This document shows positions 8,823 through 17,478 of a stretch of DNA of 64,000 nt, in pieces. The notes below the pieces were generated by a model that saw only the letters and a list, made by a program, of their open reading frames with translations, ran no database searches and was not told the DNA's origin. The position numbers were made by a program, and so were the translations under genes. Source of the DNA: Streptosporangium brasiliense (GTDB lineage: Bacteria > Actinomycetota > Actinomycetes > Streptosporangiales > Streptosporangiaceae); contig NZ_JAUSRB010000001.1 of NCBI RefSeq assembly GCF_030811595.1, positions 1,550,001 to 1,614,000 of the forward strand, in the 5' to 3' direction. The first letter of the stretch is position 1. The number at the start of each line of letters is the position of its first letter.

Positions 8823-9929
8823 TCAGGACCCTCCTTCGGTCCGCGGCCCGGCGCCGCCGGCGTACAGCCGCTCGACGGCGGAGACGAGCTCCTCCAGCCG
8901 CTCGTAGGTGGGCGGCTCCACCACGTCCACCAGATCGCGCGCCACCGGCGCCCGGTGCTCGGCGACCAGGCCGGCGAACGCCGCGGGGTCGGCGGTGCGG
9001 AAGCCGTGCCGCGCGGCCAGGCCCCTGAGCTCGGGATCCTCGGTCAGCAGCCGCCCGACCTCGGCCGCCTGCGGGGTGAACGGCACCAGTGTGTGCTTGC
9101 TCAGCACGGTCGGCGCGGGGTAGAGCAGCCGCATCTCGGGCCGGATCGAGCCGTCGCCGGCGAACACGCGGGACAGGTACTGGGCCTCGTAGATCATGAC
9201 CATCGGCGTCTTGCCCGGCCCCATGGCGAGGTAGTCGTCGAAGGGGGCCTCGGTCGACGACTGCGAGTAGCCCTGGTCGAGGAAGACCGGCGCCACCGCC
9301 CTGGCCACTGCGGGCACCCGGGCCGGGGCGGCGACCACGTCCTCGCCGTTGGCGACGTAGCTGGTCATCGCCAGATACATGGCCGCGGAGTTGGAGGTCC
9401 TGATGTCGGTGGTGGTCAGCAGCACCCGCTTGCGCGCCGGATAGGCGCTGTTGCCCGGCAGCCGGTCCCACCGGGTGCCCTTGGCCACCAGGTCCAGGTA
9501 CGCGGCGATGTCGAGCACCCGGTAGCCCCGGCCGGAGTCGCGCACCAGCCCGGCCCCGGCCAGGACGTCGGCGATCGGCTGGAACGTGGCCACCGCCATG
9601 GGCGAGTAGAAGGGGGAGAAGGTGGTGGAGACCCGCCGGTCCTTCTTGATCTTCTCCGCGGCGGGGAGGCTGGAGGGGAACGCGAACGCGTAGTCGTCGA
9701 GCCTGACCTCGGTCGCGATCTGCCGGGATCCGGCGGTGTCCACCTCCACCCGCAGCCCGTGCCGCTCGAACGCCGCGCGCACCCGCGGGTCGTCGAAGAA
9801 CGGCTTCTTCTCCGAGCCGATCACACCCCGCACCGTGGCCGGTCCGCCGCCTCCGTCGCCCAGGACGACCGCCGTCACCACCACGGCGCCGAGCAGCAGC
9901 GCGAGAACGACGCCGATCAACCGTTTCAT
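8823..9929 (-). CDS. Extracellular substrate-binding-like protein, first gene of TelA operon
   Basis: A 368-residue protein with an N-terminal hydrophobic segment (LIGVVLALLLGAVVVTAVVL) that acts as a signal or anchor. It lacks a lipobox Cys, so it likely stays as a membrane-anchored extracytoplasmic domain. The rest resembles a type-2 periplasmic-binding fold. No transport permease is encoded nearby, so it probably senses or scaffolds rather than feeds an ABC importer. The next gene starts one base after its stop. The second binding-like domain of the operon is in the VWA protein. Confidence 0.8.
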   Translation of the reverse strand: MKRLIGVVLALLLGAVVVTAVVLGDGGGGPATVRGVIGSEKKPFFDDPRVRAAFERHGLRVEVDTAGSRQIATEVRLDDYAFAFPSSLPAAEKIKKDRRVSTTFSPFYSPMAVATFQPIADVLAGAGLVRDSGRGYRVLDIAAYLDLVAKGTRWDRLPGNSAYPARKRVLLTTTDIRTSNSAAMYLAMTSYVANGEDVVAAPARVPAVARAVAPVFLDQGYSQSSTEAPFDDYLAMGPGKTPMVMIYEAQYLSRVFAGDGSIRPEMRLLYPAPTVLSKHTLVPFTPQAAEVGRLLTEDPELRGLAARHGFRTADPAAFAGLVAEHRAPVARDLVDVVEPPTYERLEELVSAVERLYAGGAGPRTEGGS

Positions 9930-10064
9930 TCCACCTCATTTCTTCAAATAGCCTCTCTTCTGGGAATTATGGGAGGGCAAGAAATGGGGCGTGCGCCGGA
10001 TATCGGGGTATGCGACAGAATTAAGTCCCTGTTCACTCGCCCGTCATCCGGAAAGGTGGGGCAC

Positions 10065-11507
10065 ATGCGGTTGAGGTCGTGGCTCGGCAGGCTGGACCGG
10101 CGGCTGTTCGCCGTGGTGGCGGACGCCAGGCTCCCCGGCCTCGAGGGCCTCGTGCCCGCCCTGTCGCGCGCGGCCGACAACTCGCTGCTGTGGGCCGGCC
10201 TCGCCGGGGCGCTGGCCGTCAGCGGGCGGCGACCGCTGCGCCGCGCCGCGACCCGCGGACTGCTGGCGATCAGCCTGGCCAGCCCCCTGGTGAACCTGGT
10301 CGGCAAGCAGGCCTTCGGCCGGACCCGGCCGTCGCTGGACGGCCTCCCGCTGGCACGGATGATCAAGATGCCCGCCTCGGCGTCGTTCCCGTCCGGCCAC
10401 TCGGCCTCGGCGGCCGCGTTCGCCACCGCCGTGGCCATGGAGGCGCCCGGCGCGGTCGCGGCCCCCGTCGCGCTGCTGGCGGCGGCGGTCTGCTTCTCCC
10501 GCGTCTACACCGGCGTGCACTACCCGGGCGACGTCCTGGTGGGGGCCGCGATCGGCGTGGCGACCGGGCTGGCCACCCGGCGGCTCTGGCCGGAGGCGGT
10601 GACGGGCGCGCCGCGCGTCGTCACCGCGCCGCCGGTGCCCGGCCACGACCCCGCCGGTGAGGGCGTGGTGGCCGTGGTCAACCCCACGGCGGGCGGCGCC
10701 CCCGTCACGGCCGCGGCGGTGCGGACCTGGCTGCCCGAGGCAGAGGTGGTCGAGGCGGACGGCCCGGACCTGGGAGAGCTGATGGACGGGGCCGCGGCCA
10801 GGGCCCGGGTGCTGGCGGTCGCCGGGGGCGACGGCACGGTCAACCGCGGGGCGCAGGCCGCGCTGGAGCACCGCAGGCCGCTGCTGGTCATCCCGGGCGG
10901 GACGCTCGACCACTTCGCCGGGGCGCTGGGCCTGCGCGGTCCCGAGGACGCGATGACCGCCTACCGCTCGGGCGGGGTGGTCGCGGTGGACGTGGGGGAG
11001 GTGGCCGGCCGGGTCTTCCTCAACAACGCCGCCCTCGGCGTCTACCCGGAGGTCGTCGACCTGCGCGAGTCCCTGGAGCAGCGTGTCGGCAAGTGGCCCG
11101 CGCTGCTGTGGGCCCTGGGCCGCGTGCTGCGCACCGCCGAGCCGGAGGAGGTGATCGTCGACGGCGTGCCCCGGCGGATCTGGCTGCTGTTCGTCGGCAA
11201 CTGCCGCTACGACTCGCGCGGCGCCGCCCCGCGCCTGAGGCGGAGGCTGGAGGACGGGCTGCTGGACATCCGGCTGCTGACCGCGGCCCCCCGGCTGCCC
11301 CGGCTGCGCGCCCTCACCAGCGTGCTGCTGGGCGGGCTCGGCCTGTCCAGGCACTACCAGCAGTGGCAGGCCGACACGCTGAAGGTCTCCTCCTCCTCCT
11401 CCGGCGCGCTACGGCTGGCACGCGACGGCGAGACGGCCGTCGTCCCCGGGGAGGTGGAGTTCACCAAGCGGCCCCGGTCCCTGTACGTGGTCCGTCCCGT
11501 CGGCTAG
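10065..11507 (+). CDS. Bifunctional PAP2 phosphatase / diacylglycerol kinase-like protein
   Basis: A 480-residue fusion. The N-terminal PAP2 domain has all three motifs: KQAFGRTRP (residues 81-89), PSGHS (109-113) and SRVYTGVHYPGD (145-156), with helices between them. The C-terminal half is a DAGK/sphingosine-kinase-like domain with VNPTAGG and the nucleotide loop GGDGTVN (about 254-260). Such fusions are common in actinobacteria and probably act on membrane lipids at the inner face and outer leaflet, respectively. The ATG at 10065 follows a GGTGGGG sequence; the longer open frame upstream is antisense to the preceding gene. Confidence 0.92.
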   Translation: MRLRSWLGRLDRRLFAVVADARLPGLEGLVPALSRAADNSLLWAGLAGALAVSGRRPLRRAATRGLLAISLASPLVNLVGKQAFGRTRPSLDGLPLARMIKMPASASFPSGHSASAAAFATAVAMEAPGAVAAPVALLAAAVCFSRVYTGVHYPGDVLVGAAIGVATGLATRRLWPEAVTGAPRVVTAPPVPGHDPAGEGVVAVVNPTAGGAPVTAAAVRTWLPEAEVVEADGPDLGELMDGAAARARVLAVAGGDGTVNRGAQAALEHRRPLLVIPGGTLDHFAGALGLRGPEDAMTAYRSGGVVAVDVGEVAGRVFLNNAALGVYPEVVDLRESLEQRVGKWPALLWALGRVLRTAEPEEVIVDGVPRRIWLLFVGNCRYDSRGAAPRLRRRLEDGLLDIRLLTAAPRLPRLRALTSVLLGGLGLSRHYQQWQADTLKVSSSSSGALRLARDGETAVVPGEVEFTKRPRSLYVVRPVG

Positions 11508-11574
11508 GACCCGGCCGGGCAGCAGGCGGATCCCGCCCCGTCCCGGTGACGGCCCTTCCGGGAATCGCTTTCAC

Positions 11575-11592
11575 CGGCGCCCATCGGCGCCG
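11575..11592 (+). terminator. Possible terminator after the PAP2/DAGK gene
   Basis: CGGCGCC, four bases (CATC), GGCGCCG lies about 70 bases after the stop. The perfect seven-base arms could form a hairpin, and an AT-rich stretch follows. It may equally be a protein-binding palindrome upstream of the next gene. Confidence 0.4.
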
Positions 11593-11759
11593 TCTTCGAT
11601 ATCCCGATAAATTATGAAACGTAAATGCGGCGGTCCGTGAATTCCCCATCCGCCCCGGTGAGAGCGGCCGGTGCGCCGATCCTGGACCGCACGGGACACC
11701 GCCGGAGAAACGCTGATCCACATTGACGTGTCGTGATCGATCCGGCGATAGTGGGGCAG

Positions 11760-12734
11760 GTGACTACCCCCCGACTGCTGTCCTGCGCCGTGATCACCGT
11801 GCTGGCCCTGAGCGCCTGCACCTCCGGCGCCCCCAGTGAGCCCGTGGTCGGCACTTCCAGCGCGAGCGGCGTGGCGGGAACCGGCGGAGAGACGGGCGCG
11901 CCCTCCAGCGGCACGCCCACCCCGGCGGGGCTGACCACCGAGGAATACCGCGCGGCGCTCGGCAGGGCGCGCGGCCCGATCAGGGAGGCGCTCAAGAAGC
12001 TCGACGCCACCGGCGTCAAGGGGCTCGACAGGCGGCTGGAGCAGACGGTCACCGCGATGGAGGAGGCGGTCGCCGGGCTGGAGGCGCTGACCCCGCCGCC
12101 CGAGGTGGGGGCCGAGCACGGTGACTACGTCGGCGCGCTGCGGCGGCTCGTGGGCGCGCTGGGCGCCGCCCAGGAGGACGTGCGGGCGCAGGACGTCTGC
12201 ACCGGCCCCGCCGTGCTGACCGGGGTGGCCGAGAGCGGGCAGCTGTCGCCGGTCCGCAAGAGCGCGGAGGCGCTGGCCGACCTGGGCGACTACAGCACCG
12301 ACGTCGTCCCGGTGAAGGTCGCCGGGGAGAGGTCCCGCCGCCTGCCCAACGGCAGATACATCGCCTCCGAGAGCCGCCCCGGGCGCGCCCATCTCGAACT
12401 GAGGAACGGCAACACCCGGGACGCGGTCGTGGTGCTGGTGCGCGGCAAGAAGAAGGCGATCCGCGTCTACGTCCGCAAGAAGTCGAAATTCAAGATCCGG
12501 GGCGTGCGGGACGGCAAGTACAAGGTCTATTACACCCTCGGCACCGACTGGGACTCCAAGGCCCGCAGCTTCACCCGCTCGTGCGCCTTCGAGCAGTTCG
12601 GCAAGTCCGTGCGGTTCAGGACGGTCCGCACCGCGACCCAGATCCGCTGGAGCAACTGGACCATGACGCTGAACGCCGTCGCGGGAGGCACCGTGCGGCC
12701 CAAGCGCATCAAGCCGGGCGACTTCCCCGGCTGA
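11760..12734 (+). CDS. Lipoprotein of unknown function
   Basis: A 324-residue exported protein with a short signal peptide and lipobox ending LALSAC. A Ser/Thr/Gly/Pro-rich linker follows, then a helical region (about residues 60-180) and a C-terminal beta-rich, Lys/Arg-rich part with RGKKKAIRVYVRKKSKFKI. I do not recognise the family. The GTG at 11760 is preferred over an in-frame GTG at 11733 because it gives a normal short signal peptide and has GGGG just upstream. A perfect hairpin downstream separates it from a convergent gene. Confidence 0.8.
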   Translation: MTTPRLLSCAVITVLALSACTSGAPSEPVVGTSSASGVAGTGGETGAPSSGTPTPAGLTTEEYRAALGRARGPIREALKKLDATGVKGLDRRLEQTVTAMEEAVAGLEALTPPPEVGAEHGDYVGALRRLVGALGAAQEDVRAQDVCTGPAVLTGVAESGQLSPVRKSAEALADLGDYSTDVVPVKVAGERSRRLPNGRYIASESRPGRAHLELRNGNTRDAVVVLVRGKKKAIRVYVRKKSKFKIRGVRDGKYKVYYTLGTDWDSKARSFTRSCAFEQFGKSVRFRTVRTATQIRWSNWTMTLNAVAGGTVRPKRIKPGDFPG

Positions 12735-12786
12735 CCGCCGGGCCCGCGGCCCCGCCGTGGGCCCGGCCGGCGCGCCCCGGACGCGA

Positions 12787-12817
12787 GGACCGCGATCCCC
12801 TGACGGGATCGCGGTCC
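12787..12817. terminator. Strong bidirectional terminator between convergent genes
   Basis: GGACCGCGATCCC and GGGATCGCGGTCC form a perfect 13-base stem with a five-base loop (CTGAC). It lies between the lipoprotein stop (12734) and the stop of the opposing zinc-ribbon gene (12838), so it can serve both. Confidence 0.85.
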
Positions 12818-12837
12818 GGGTCTCCCCCCTGATCGGA

Positions 12838-13113
12838 TCAGGTCGAGAAGAGCATCCCCACCCAGCTGCGCTGGCGGTGGTGGCCGTAGTGACCGCCGTG
12901 GTGCGGCGCGCCCCACGCGGGGGCGCCGTGCACCGGCGGCGGAGGCGGCGGCGGGGGAGCGGCATGCGACTGGGACCACTGGCTCTCCATGCGAGTCAGC
13001 GTCTCGAGCTCGCCATAGTCCAGGAAGATCCCGCGACAGCCGTCACACTGGTCGATATGGACGCCATTGCGCTCATAAGTGCGCATAGCGCCGCGACACT
13101 TCGGGCACTGCAT
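12838..13113 (-). CDS. TFIIB-type zinc-ribbon protein
   Basis: A 91-residue protein starting MQCPKCRGAM with a second pair CDGC, giving the CxxC-CxxC zinc ribbon of the zf-TFIIB family. The middle is ERNGVHIDQCDGCRGIFLDY. The C-terminal half is low-complexity, with a run of eight prolines and then His/Gly-rich sequence (HHGGHYGHH) that could bind metal. The ATG at 13113 has AAGGAG at a good distance; the frame extends further upstream without such a site. Its function is unknown. The gene stands alone. Confidence 0.88.
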   Translation of the reverse strand: MQCPKCRGAMRTYERNGVHIDQCDGCRGIFLDYGELETLTRMESQWSQSHAAPPPPPPPPVHGAPAWGAPHHGGHYGHHRQRSWVGMLFST

Positions 13114-13159
13114 CTGGCTGATCTCCTTGTCCTTGGCATTGTGTTGAAGTAACCACAAC

Positions 13160-14056
13160 CTACTGCGTGGGCACACTATGACAGGCGCTCCGGAGCTGAA
13201 CAATCCTCTGGCAGGTGTCGACCAGCACCTGCTCGACCTCGTCCAGCGGCCGTCCCTCCCGTCCCGCCGTGGCCACCGCCGCCGCCGTGAGCTGCACGGT
13301 CATCGCCTGCGCCGGCAGGTCGAGCCGCTCCCACGGGTCGCCGTCGGCCCCGGCGGCGCGCCCGCCCGCGGCCCGGTAGGCCCCCAGGAAGCGCCACCAC
13401 ACCTCCGGATCCAGCAGGCCGGCCGCGAACCAGGCGGCCGGCCTGGCCAGGTCCCAGGCCGGATCGCCGATCCCCAGGTCGTCGATGTCGATGAGGATCC
13501 ACTCGTCCCCGACGCGGACCAGCTGACCCATGTGCCAGTCGCCGTGCGCGAGGGAGCCGGGCCCGGCGCCGAGCGGGGGCAGGCAGGCCAGGGCCCGGCG
13601 CACGACGCGCTCGGCGGCCGAGCCGCCGTCCAGGCGGGCGACCGTGGCGGCGACCCGGGCGGGCCCGCCCGCGGCCGGCAGCGGGGGCAGCGCCCGCGCC
13701 GGCACGGCGTGCAGCCGGGCCAGCAGCCGCGCGGCCGCCTCCCACGGGGCCGCGTCGGGATCCCGGTGGTCCACCGGCGTCCCGGCCGGCCACACGGTGA
13801 CCAGCCGGCCGTGGACGGTCGTGACCTCCTCGGTCACCGGTTCGAGCAGGACGCCGCGTAGCGCCGGGTGCGCCACGGCCCGCATCCGCTCGGCCAGCGG
13901 AGCCCGCGGCGCCCCGGGGGCGTGCGCCTTCACCACGACGGACCCGGCCCGCACGATGATCACATCCGGCCTGGTCGGCAGCACCTCGGCGGGCGCGTCG
14001 CCGTACCGGACGCCGATCCGGCACAGTTCCTCGATCAGGTCGTCGCTGTCGCTCAT
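13160..14056 (-). CDS. Aminoglycoside phosphotransferase (APH) family protein
   Basis: A 298-residue kinase-like protein. The catalytic loop AHGDWHMGQ and the metal-binding IDIDDLGIGDPAWDLA are intact, though Gln replaces the usual Asn of HGDxHxxN. The N-terminal lobe is short. Members range from antibiotic kinases to small-molecule kinases with metabolic roles; nothing here points to a drug substrate. The start ATG at 14056 is 57 bases from the divergent oxidoreductase start, so they share a promoter region. Confidence 0.85.
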   Translation of the reverse strand: MSDSDDLIEELCRIGVRYGDAPAEVLPTRPDVIIVRAGSVVVKAHAPGAPRAPLAERMRAVAHPALRGVLLEPVTEEVTTVHGRLVTVWPAGTPVDHRDPDAAPWEAAARLLARLHAVPARALPPLPAAGGPARVAATVARLDGGSAAERVVRRALACLPPLGAGPGSLAHGDWHMGQLVRVGDEWILIDIDDLGIGDPAWDLARPAAWFAAGLLDPEVWWRFLGAYRAAGGRAAGADGDPWERLDLPAQAMTVQLTAAAVATAGREGRPLDEVEQVLVDTCQRIVQLRSACHSVPTQ

Positions 14057-14112
14057 CGGGCAAGTGAACCACTGATCCGCGGCGCGCCGTGCGGGCGCAT
14101 AAGGTGCATGGC

Positions 14113-15012
14113 ATGAGGATCGGATTCGCGGTGCCGGTGTCGGGATCCTGGGCGACGCCCGCCAACATGGTGCGGGTCGCACGCCGGGCCGAGGAGCTCG
14201 GCTACCACGAGGTGTGGACCTTCCAGCGCCTGCTCTACCCGCAGGGGCACCCGATGGGGCCGGTCTACCGCAGTGTGCACGACCCGGTGGTCACGCTCTC
14301 CTACCTGGCGGGGGTGACCGGCCGGGTCCGGCTCGGCGTGGCGGTGCTCAACATGCCGTTCGCCTCGCCGGCGCTGCTTGCCAAGCAGCTGGCCAGCCTG
14401 CAGGCGGTCTCCGGCGGCCGGCTGGACGTCGGGCTCGGGCTGGGCTGGCTGCCGGAGGAGTTCGCCGCCTCGGGGGTGCCCTTCGAGCGGCGCGGGCGGC
14501 GCGGGGAGGAGTTCGTCCATGTGCTGCGGCGGCTGTGGTCGGAGGAGGTCGTGGAGCACAAGGGGGAGTTCTACGAACTGCCGCCCGTCCACCAGGACCC
14601 CAAGCCGCTCACGCAGCCGCCGATCCTGCTGGGCGGGAGCGCGGAGGTGGCGCTGCGCCGCGCGGGGCGCCTGGCCGACGGCTGGATCAGTTCGAGCCGT
14701 GAGGACCTCGACCGCGTCGACGAAAAAATCTACATAGTAAAGGAGGCGGCCCGGGCCGCCGGGCGGGATCCGGAGGCGCTGCGCTTCGTCACCCGCGGCG
14801 TCACCCAGGTCCGTCCCTCCGGAGTCGCCGGCCGCGCCCCGCTGACCGGCTCGTTCGAGGAGATCCGGCAGGACGTGGCCGCCCTGGAGGCCAGGGGCGT
14901 CACCGACGTCTTCCACGACCTCAACTTCGATCCGGAGATCGGCTCGCCGGACGCCGACCCGGAGGAGTCGATGCGCAAGGCGGAAGCCGCGCTGGAGGCC
15001 CTCGCGCCCTGA
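14113..15012 (+). CDS. LLM-class F420-dependent oxidoreductase
   Basis: A 299-residue TIM-barrel protein of the luciferase-like monooxygenase class, starting MRIGFAVPVSGSW. It has the usual RVRLGVAVLNMPFASPALLA strand region, the GRLDVGLGLGW loop and PPILLGG. Actinobacterial proteins of this length generally use F420H2 and are annotated TIGR03619-like; the substrate is unknown. The ATG at 14113 is chosen over the upstream in-frame codon because it gives the family's standard N-terminus. The SnoaL-like gene follows after 24 bases, and the two may form one operon. Confidence 0.88.
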   Translation: MRIGFAVPVSGSWATPANMVRVARRAEELGYHEVWTFQRLLYPQGHPMGPVYRSVHDPVVTLSYLAGVTGRVRLGVAVLNMPFASPALLAKQLASLQAVSGGRLDVGLGLGWLPEEFAASGVPFERRGRRGEEFVHVLRRLWSEEVVEHKGEFYELPPVHQDPKPLTQPPILLGGSAEVALRRAGRLADGWISSSREDLDRVDEKIYIVKEAARAAGRDPEALRFVTRGVTQVRPSGVAGRAPLTGSFEEIRQDVAALEARGVTDVFHDLNFDPEIGSPDADPEESMRKAEAALEALAP

Positions 15013-15025
15013 CCAAGCGTTTGGT
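15012..15025. promoter_or_regulatory. TetR-type operator-like palindrome between two genes
   Basis: ACCAAGCGTTTGGT overlaps the oxidoreductase stop by one base and ends 11 bases before the SnoaL-like start. The arms ACCAA/TTGGT are perfect. It fits the KstR2-type pattern AnCAAGnnCTTGnT at all fixed positions but one. No regulator gene is adjacent. Confidence 0.45.
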
Positions 15026-15036
15026 TGGATAAGGGT

Positions 15037-15468
15037 ATGAGGGAACAGGAGATCGCGGACCGGCTGGAGATCGGCGACCTGCTCGCCAAATACGCCTACG
15101 CCATCGACACCGGAGACTGGGACCGGCTCGACCTGGTGTTCACCGCGGACGCGGTGATCGACTACACGGCGGCCGGCGGCATCCGGGGCACCCGGGAGGA
15201 GGCCCGGCGCTGGCTGGCCGAGGTGCTGCCGCAGTGGCCGGGCCGCCAGCACCTGATCGGGGCGACGACCGTCAGGTTCGAGGGGGACGAGGCAGTGGTC
15301 ACGGCCTCCTTCACCGACACGCTCGCCCCGTCCAGGGACATGGTCGCCGCCGGCGCCCCCGGGCTCATCCACGGCGGGGGGTGGTACCACCACCGCATGA
15401 TCCGCACGCCCTACGGCTGGCGCAGCAGGGAACTGGTCGAGGAGCAGGGCTGGCGCACCATCCAGTAG
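15037..15468 (+). CDS. SnoaL-like / nuclear transport factor 2 family protein
   Basis: A 143-residue cone-shaped alpha+beta-barrel protein: helix EIADRLEIGDLLAKYAYAID, then DWDRLDLVFTADAVIDYT, then strands ending YHHRMIRTPYGWRSREL. This is the SnoaL_4/NTF2 layout also seen in small subunits of ring-hydroxylating enzymes and in hydratases or isomerases. Asp and His in the pocket could be catalytic. The ATG at 15037 is used; an in-frame TTG at 15025 lies within the palindrome. A 16-bp tandem repeat array begins over its stop codon. Confidence 0.82.
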   Translation: MREQEIADRLEIGDLLAKYAYAIDTGDWDRLDLVFTADAVIDYTAAGGIRGTREEARRWLAEVLPQWPGRQHLIGATTVRFEGDEAVVTASFTDTLAPSRDMVAAGAPGLIHGGGWYHHRMIRTPYGWRSRELVEEQGWRTIQ

Positions 15469-15559
15469 GCACCCGAGACGGTGGGCACCCGGACCGGTAG
15501 GCGCCCCGACCGGTAAACACCCGGACCAGTAGGCACCGGACCGGTAGGCGCCCGGACCG
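15465..15559. repeat. Six-copy 16-bp tandem repeat over a stop codon
   Basis: Degenerate units starting GTAGGCACCCG... (second half about GGACCG) begin at 15465, 15481, 15497, 15513, 15529 (15 bp) and 15544. The first unit contains the TAG stop of the SnoaL-like gene. The array runs into a GC hairpin region before the next gene. Confidence 0.8.
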
Positions 15560-15679
15560 GCCGGCGGCCGCCCGGCGGCCGGTCCGTTCCGGGGCTTCCG
15601 CGTGGGCCTGATGACGTGTCGCCCACTCCGGACCTGTCATCCTTGTTCCGTACCTGTTGGCCTGGAACGCGGGGGAACG

Positions 15680-16471
15680 GTGGACGAGCGCAAGCCGATC
15701 GAGTGCTGGTTGTCGGACATGGACGGGGTCCTCGTCCACGAGGGACACCCGGTGCCAGGGGCCGAGGAGTTCATCCGCCGCCTGCGTGAGTCCGGCAAGC
15801 GGTTCCTGGTGCTGACCAACAACTCCATCTACACCCCGCGCGATCTGGCCGTACGGCTGCGCGCGGCCGGCCTGGAGATCCCGTCGGAGGCGATCTGGAC
15901 GTCGGCGCTGGCCACGGCGAAGTTCCTGGACGGCCAGCGTCCCGGCGGCTCCGCCTACGTGATCGGCGAGGCGGGGCTGACCACCGCGCTGCACGAGGTG
16001 GGCTACGTCCTCACCGACATCGACCCCGACTACGTGGTGCTCGGCGAGACCCGCACCTACAGCTTCACCCAGATCACCCGGGCGATCCGGCTGATCGAGG
16101 GCGGCGCCCGGTTCATCGCCACCAACCCCGACCCGGTCGGCCCGTCCAACGAGGGCTCGCTGCCCGCCTGCGGCGCGGTCGCGGCGATGATCACCAAGGC
16201 GACCGGCGTGGAGCCCTACTTCGTGGGCAAGCCCAACCCGATGATGATGCGCAGCGCGCTGCGGGCCATCGACGGCCACAGCGAGAGCACCGCCATGATC
16301 GGTGACCGGATGGACACCGACATCGTCTCCGGGATGGAGGCGGGGCTGCACACGATCCTGGTGCTCAGCGGTGTCATGAACAGGGGGCAGATCGACCGCT
16401 ACCCGTTCCGCCCGTCCCGGGTGGTCGACTCGGTCGCCGACCTGATCGGCCTGATCGACGGTGATACCTGA
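15680..16471 (+). CDS. HAD-superfamily IIA phosphatase, NagD-like
   Basis: A 263-residue cytosolic hydrolase. Motif I is DMDGVL (nucleophile Asp13, Asp15), motif II is LVLTNNS, and the C-terminal GKPNPMMM and IGDRMDTDI give the Lys and Asp of motifs III and IV. The large C2-type cap lies between II and III, as in NagD. The family dephosphorylates sugar phosphates or nucleotides; the true substrate is open. The GTG at 15680 follows GGGGGAA; a longer frame upstream lacks a ribosome site. Confidence 0.9.
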   Translation: MDERKPIECWLSDMDGVLVHEGHPVPGAEEFIRRLRESGKRFLVLTNNSIYTPRDLAVRLRAAGLEIPSEAIWTSALATAKFLDGQRPGGSAYVIGEAGLTTALHEVGYVLTDIDPDYVVLGETRTYSFTQITRAIRLIEGGARFIATNPDPVGPSNEGSLPACGAVAAMITKATGVEPYFVGKPNPMMMRSALRAIDGHSESTAMIGDRMDTDIVSGMEAGLHTILVLSGVMNRGQIDRYPFRPSRVVDSVADLIGLIDGDT

Positions 16472-16507
16472 CATGAGGTGTCAGCCACCGCTGCGACGAT
16501 GTGGGGC

Positions 16508-17140
16508 ATGACGGACGTTTATCTGGAGATCGGCCCGAAGAAGGTCTTCGCCTGCTCGGTCGAGTGGCCGGGATGGTGCCGCATCGGCAGGTCGGAGGAG
16601 CTGGCGCTGGAGGCGCTGGCGGACTACGCGCCGCGCTACCGGGTGATCGCCGAGCGGGCCGGGTTGACGTTCGAGCCCGGTGCCCCGGTGGTCGTGGAGC
16701 GGGTCCGGGGAGGCTCGACCACCGACTTCGGGGCGATCGAGGCGGTCGCCGGGCTGGACGCGGAGCCGGTGGGGGCCGCCGAGGCGGCGCGGACCGTCGC
16801 GCTGGTCAGGGCGGCGTGGGAGCTGTTCGAGGAGGTCGCGGCCGGCTCGCCGGAGGAGCTGAGGAAGGGGCCGCGCGGCGGTGGCCGCGACCGGGACAAG
16901 ATGGTCGCCCACGTGGTCGAGGCCGAGCGCGCCTACGCCCGCAAGGTCGGGGTGCGGCACCGGCCCTTCCGTGACGCCTCGGGCCTGGCGGCCATGCGCG
17001 CGGAGCTCGCAGAGGTGCTGGCCAGGCCCTCCGACGGCGCCCCCGTGGTCTCCGGCGGCTGGCCCGCCCGCTACGCCGCCCGCCGGATCGCCTGGCATGT
17101 CATCGACCACCTGTGGGAGATGCAGGACCGCCACGGCTGA
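16508..17140 (+). CDS. DinB-like hypothetical protein
   Basis: A 210-residue protein. The first 65 residues form a small beta domain (VYLEIGPKKVFACSVEWPGW), and the rest is helical with histidines in HVVEAERAYARK and in WHVIDHLWEMQDR, an arrangement seen in DinB-like metal-binding four-helix bundles. I do not recognise a specific function. The ATG at 16508 follows GTGGGG. It starts 36 bases after the HAD gene and may be co-transcribed. Long G-rich repeats follow its stop. Confidence 0.75.
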   Translation: MTDVYLEIGPKKVFACSVEWPGWCRIGRSEELALEALADYAPRYRVIAERAGLTFEPGAPVVVERVRGGSTTDFGAIEAVAGLDAEPVGAAEAARTVALVRAAWELFEEVAAGSPEELRKGPRGGGRDRDKMVAHVVEAERAYARKVGVRHRPFRDASGLAAMRAELAEVLARPSDGAPVVSGGWPARYAARRIAWHVIDHLWEMQDRHG

Positions 17141-17478
17141 GCCCCCGGGCCGGCGCCGGTACGGCGTGCCCGCGCCCGGCGGCGGCGCGGTGAGGGCGGC
17201 GCGGGGGTGGTGGCGGGGTGAGGGCGGTGCGGGGGGTGGCGGTGCGGCGGCGCCGTGAGGGCGGCGCGCTTTCCGGTGAATCGCGGCCGGAAAAAATGGC
17301 GTGCGGCGGGGGTGGCGCCCGGGATGAAAGTGTTTCCGGGATGAAAGTGATTTATGCCGCATAGGGCGTCAATTTAACCGCGCTCCGTGAGATCTCGTTA
17401 TGGATCACGATTCTCTCTTCCATGGCGATAAATCCGCGTTTACCGTCTAGGCAGGATCGGGGCCGACGAGAGGCGGTC
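17141..17478. other. Non-coding gap with G-rich repeats and the promoter of the protease gene
   Basis: No gene is seen in these 338 bases. The first 130 are strongly G-rich on the plus strand. The next part, around 17281-17420, is unusually AT-rich for this genome (AAAAAATGG, GTGATTTATG, TTTAACCGC) and probably holds the promoter of the zinc protease gene at 17479. Confidence 0.7.
17190..17268. repeat. Three spaced copies of a 14-bp G-rich element
   Basis: GTGAGGGCGGCGCG occurs at 17190-17203, with one change at 17218-17231 (GTGAGGGCGGTGCG), and again at 17255-17268. The G-runs between the copies could also form G-quadruplex structures on the plus strand. They lie just after the stop of the DinB-like gene. 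Confidence 0.7.

Noticed and set aside
13160-14056. Aminoglycoside-resistance gene
   Set aside because: The APH fold alone does not show drug resistance; the catalytic loop has Gln for Asn and no resistance context is present.
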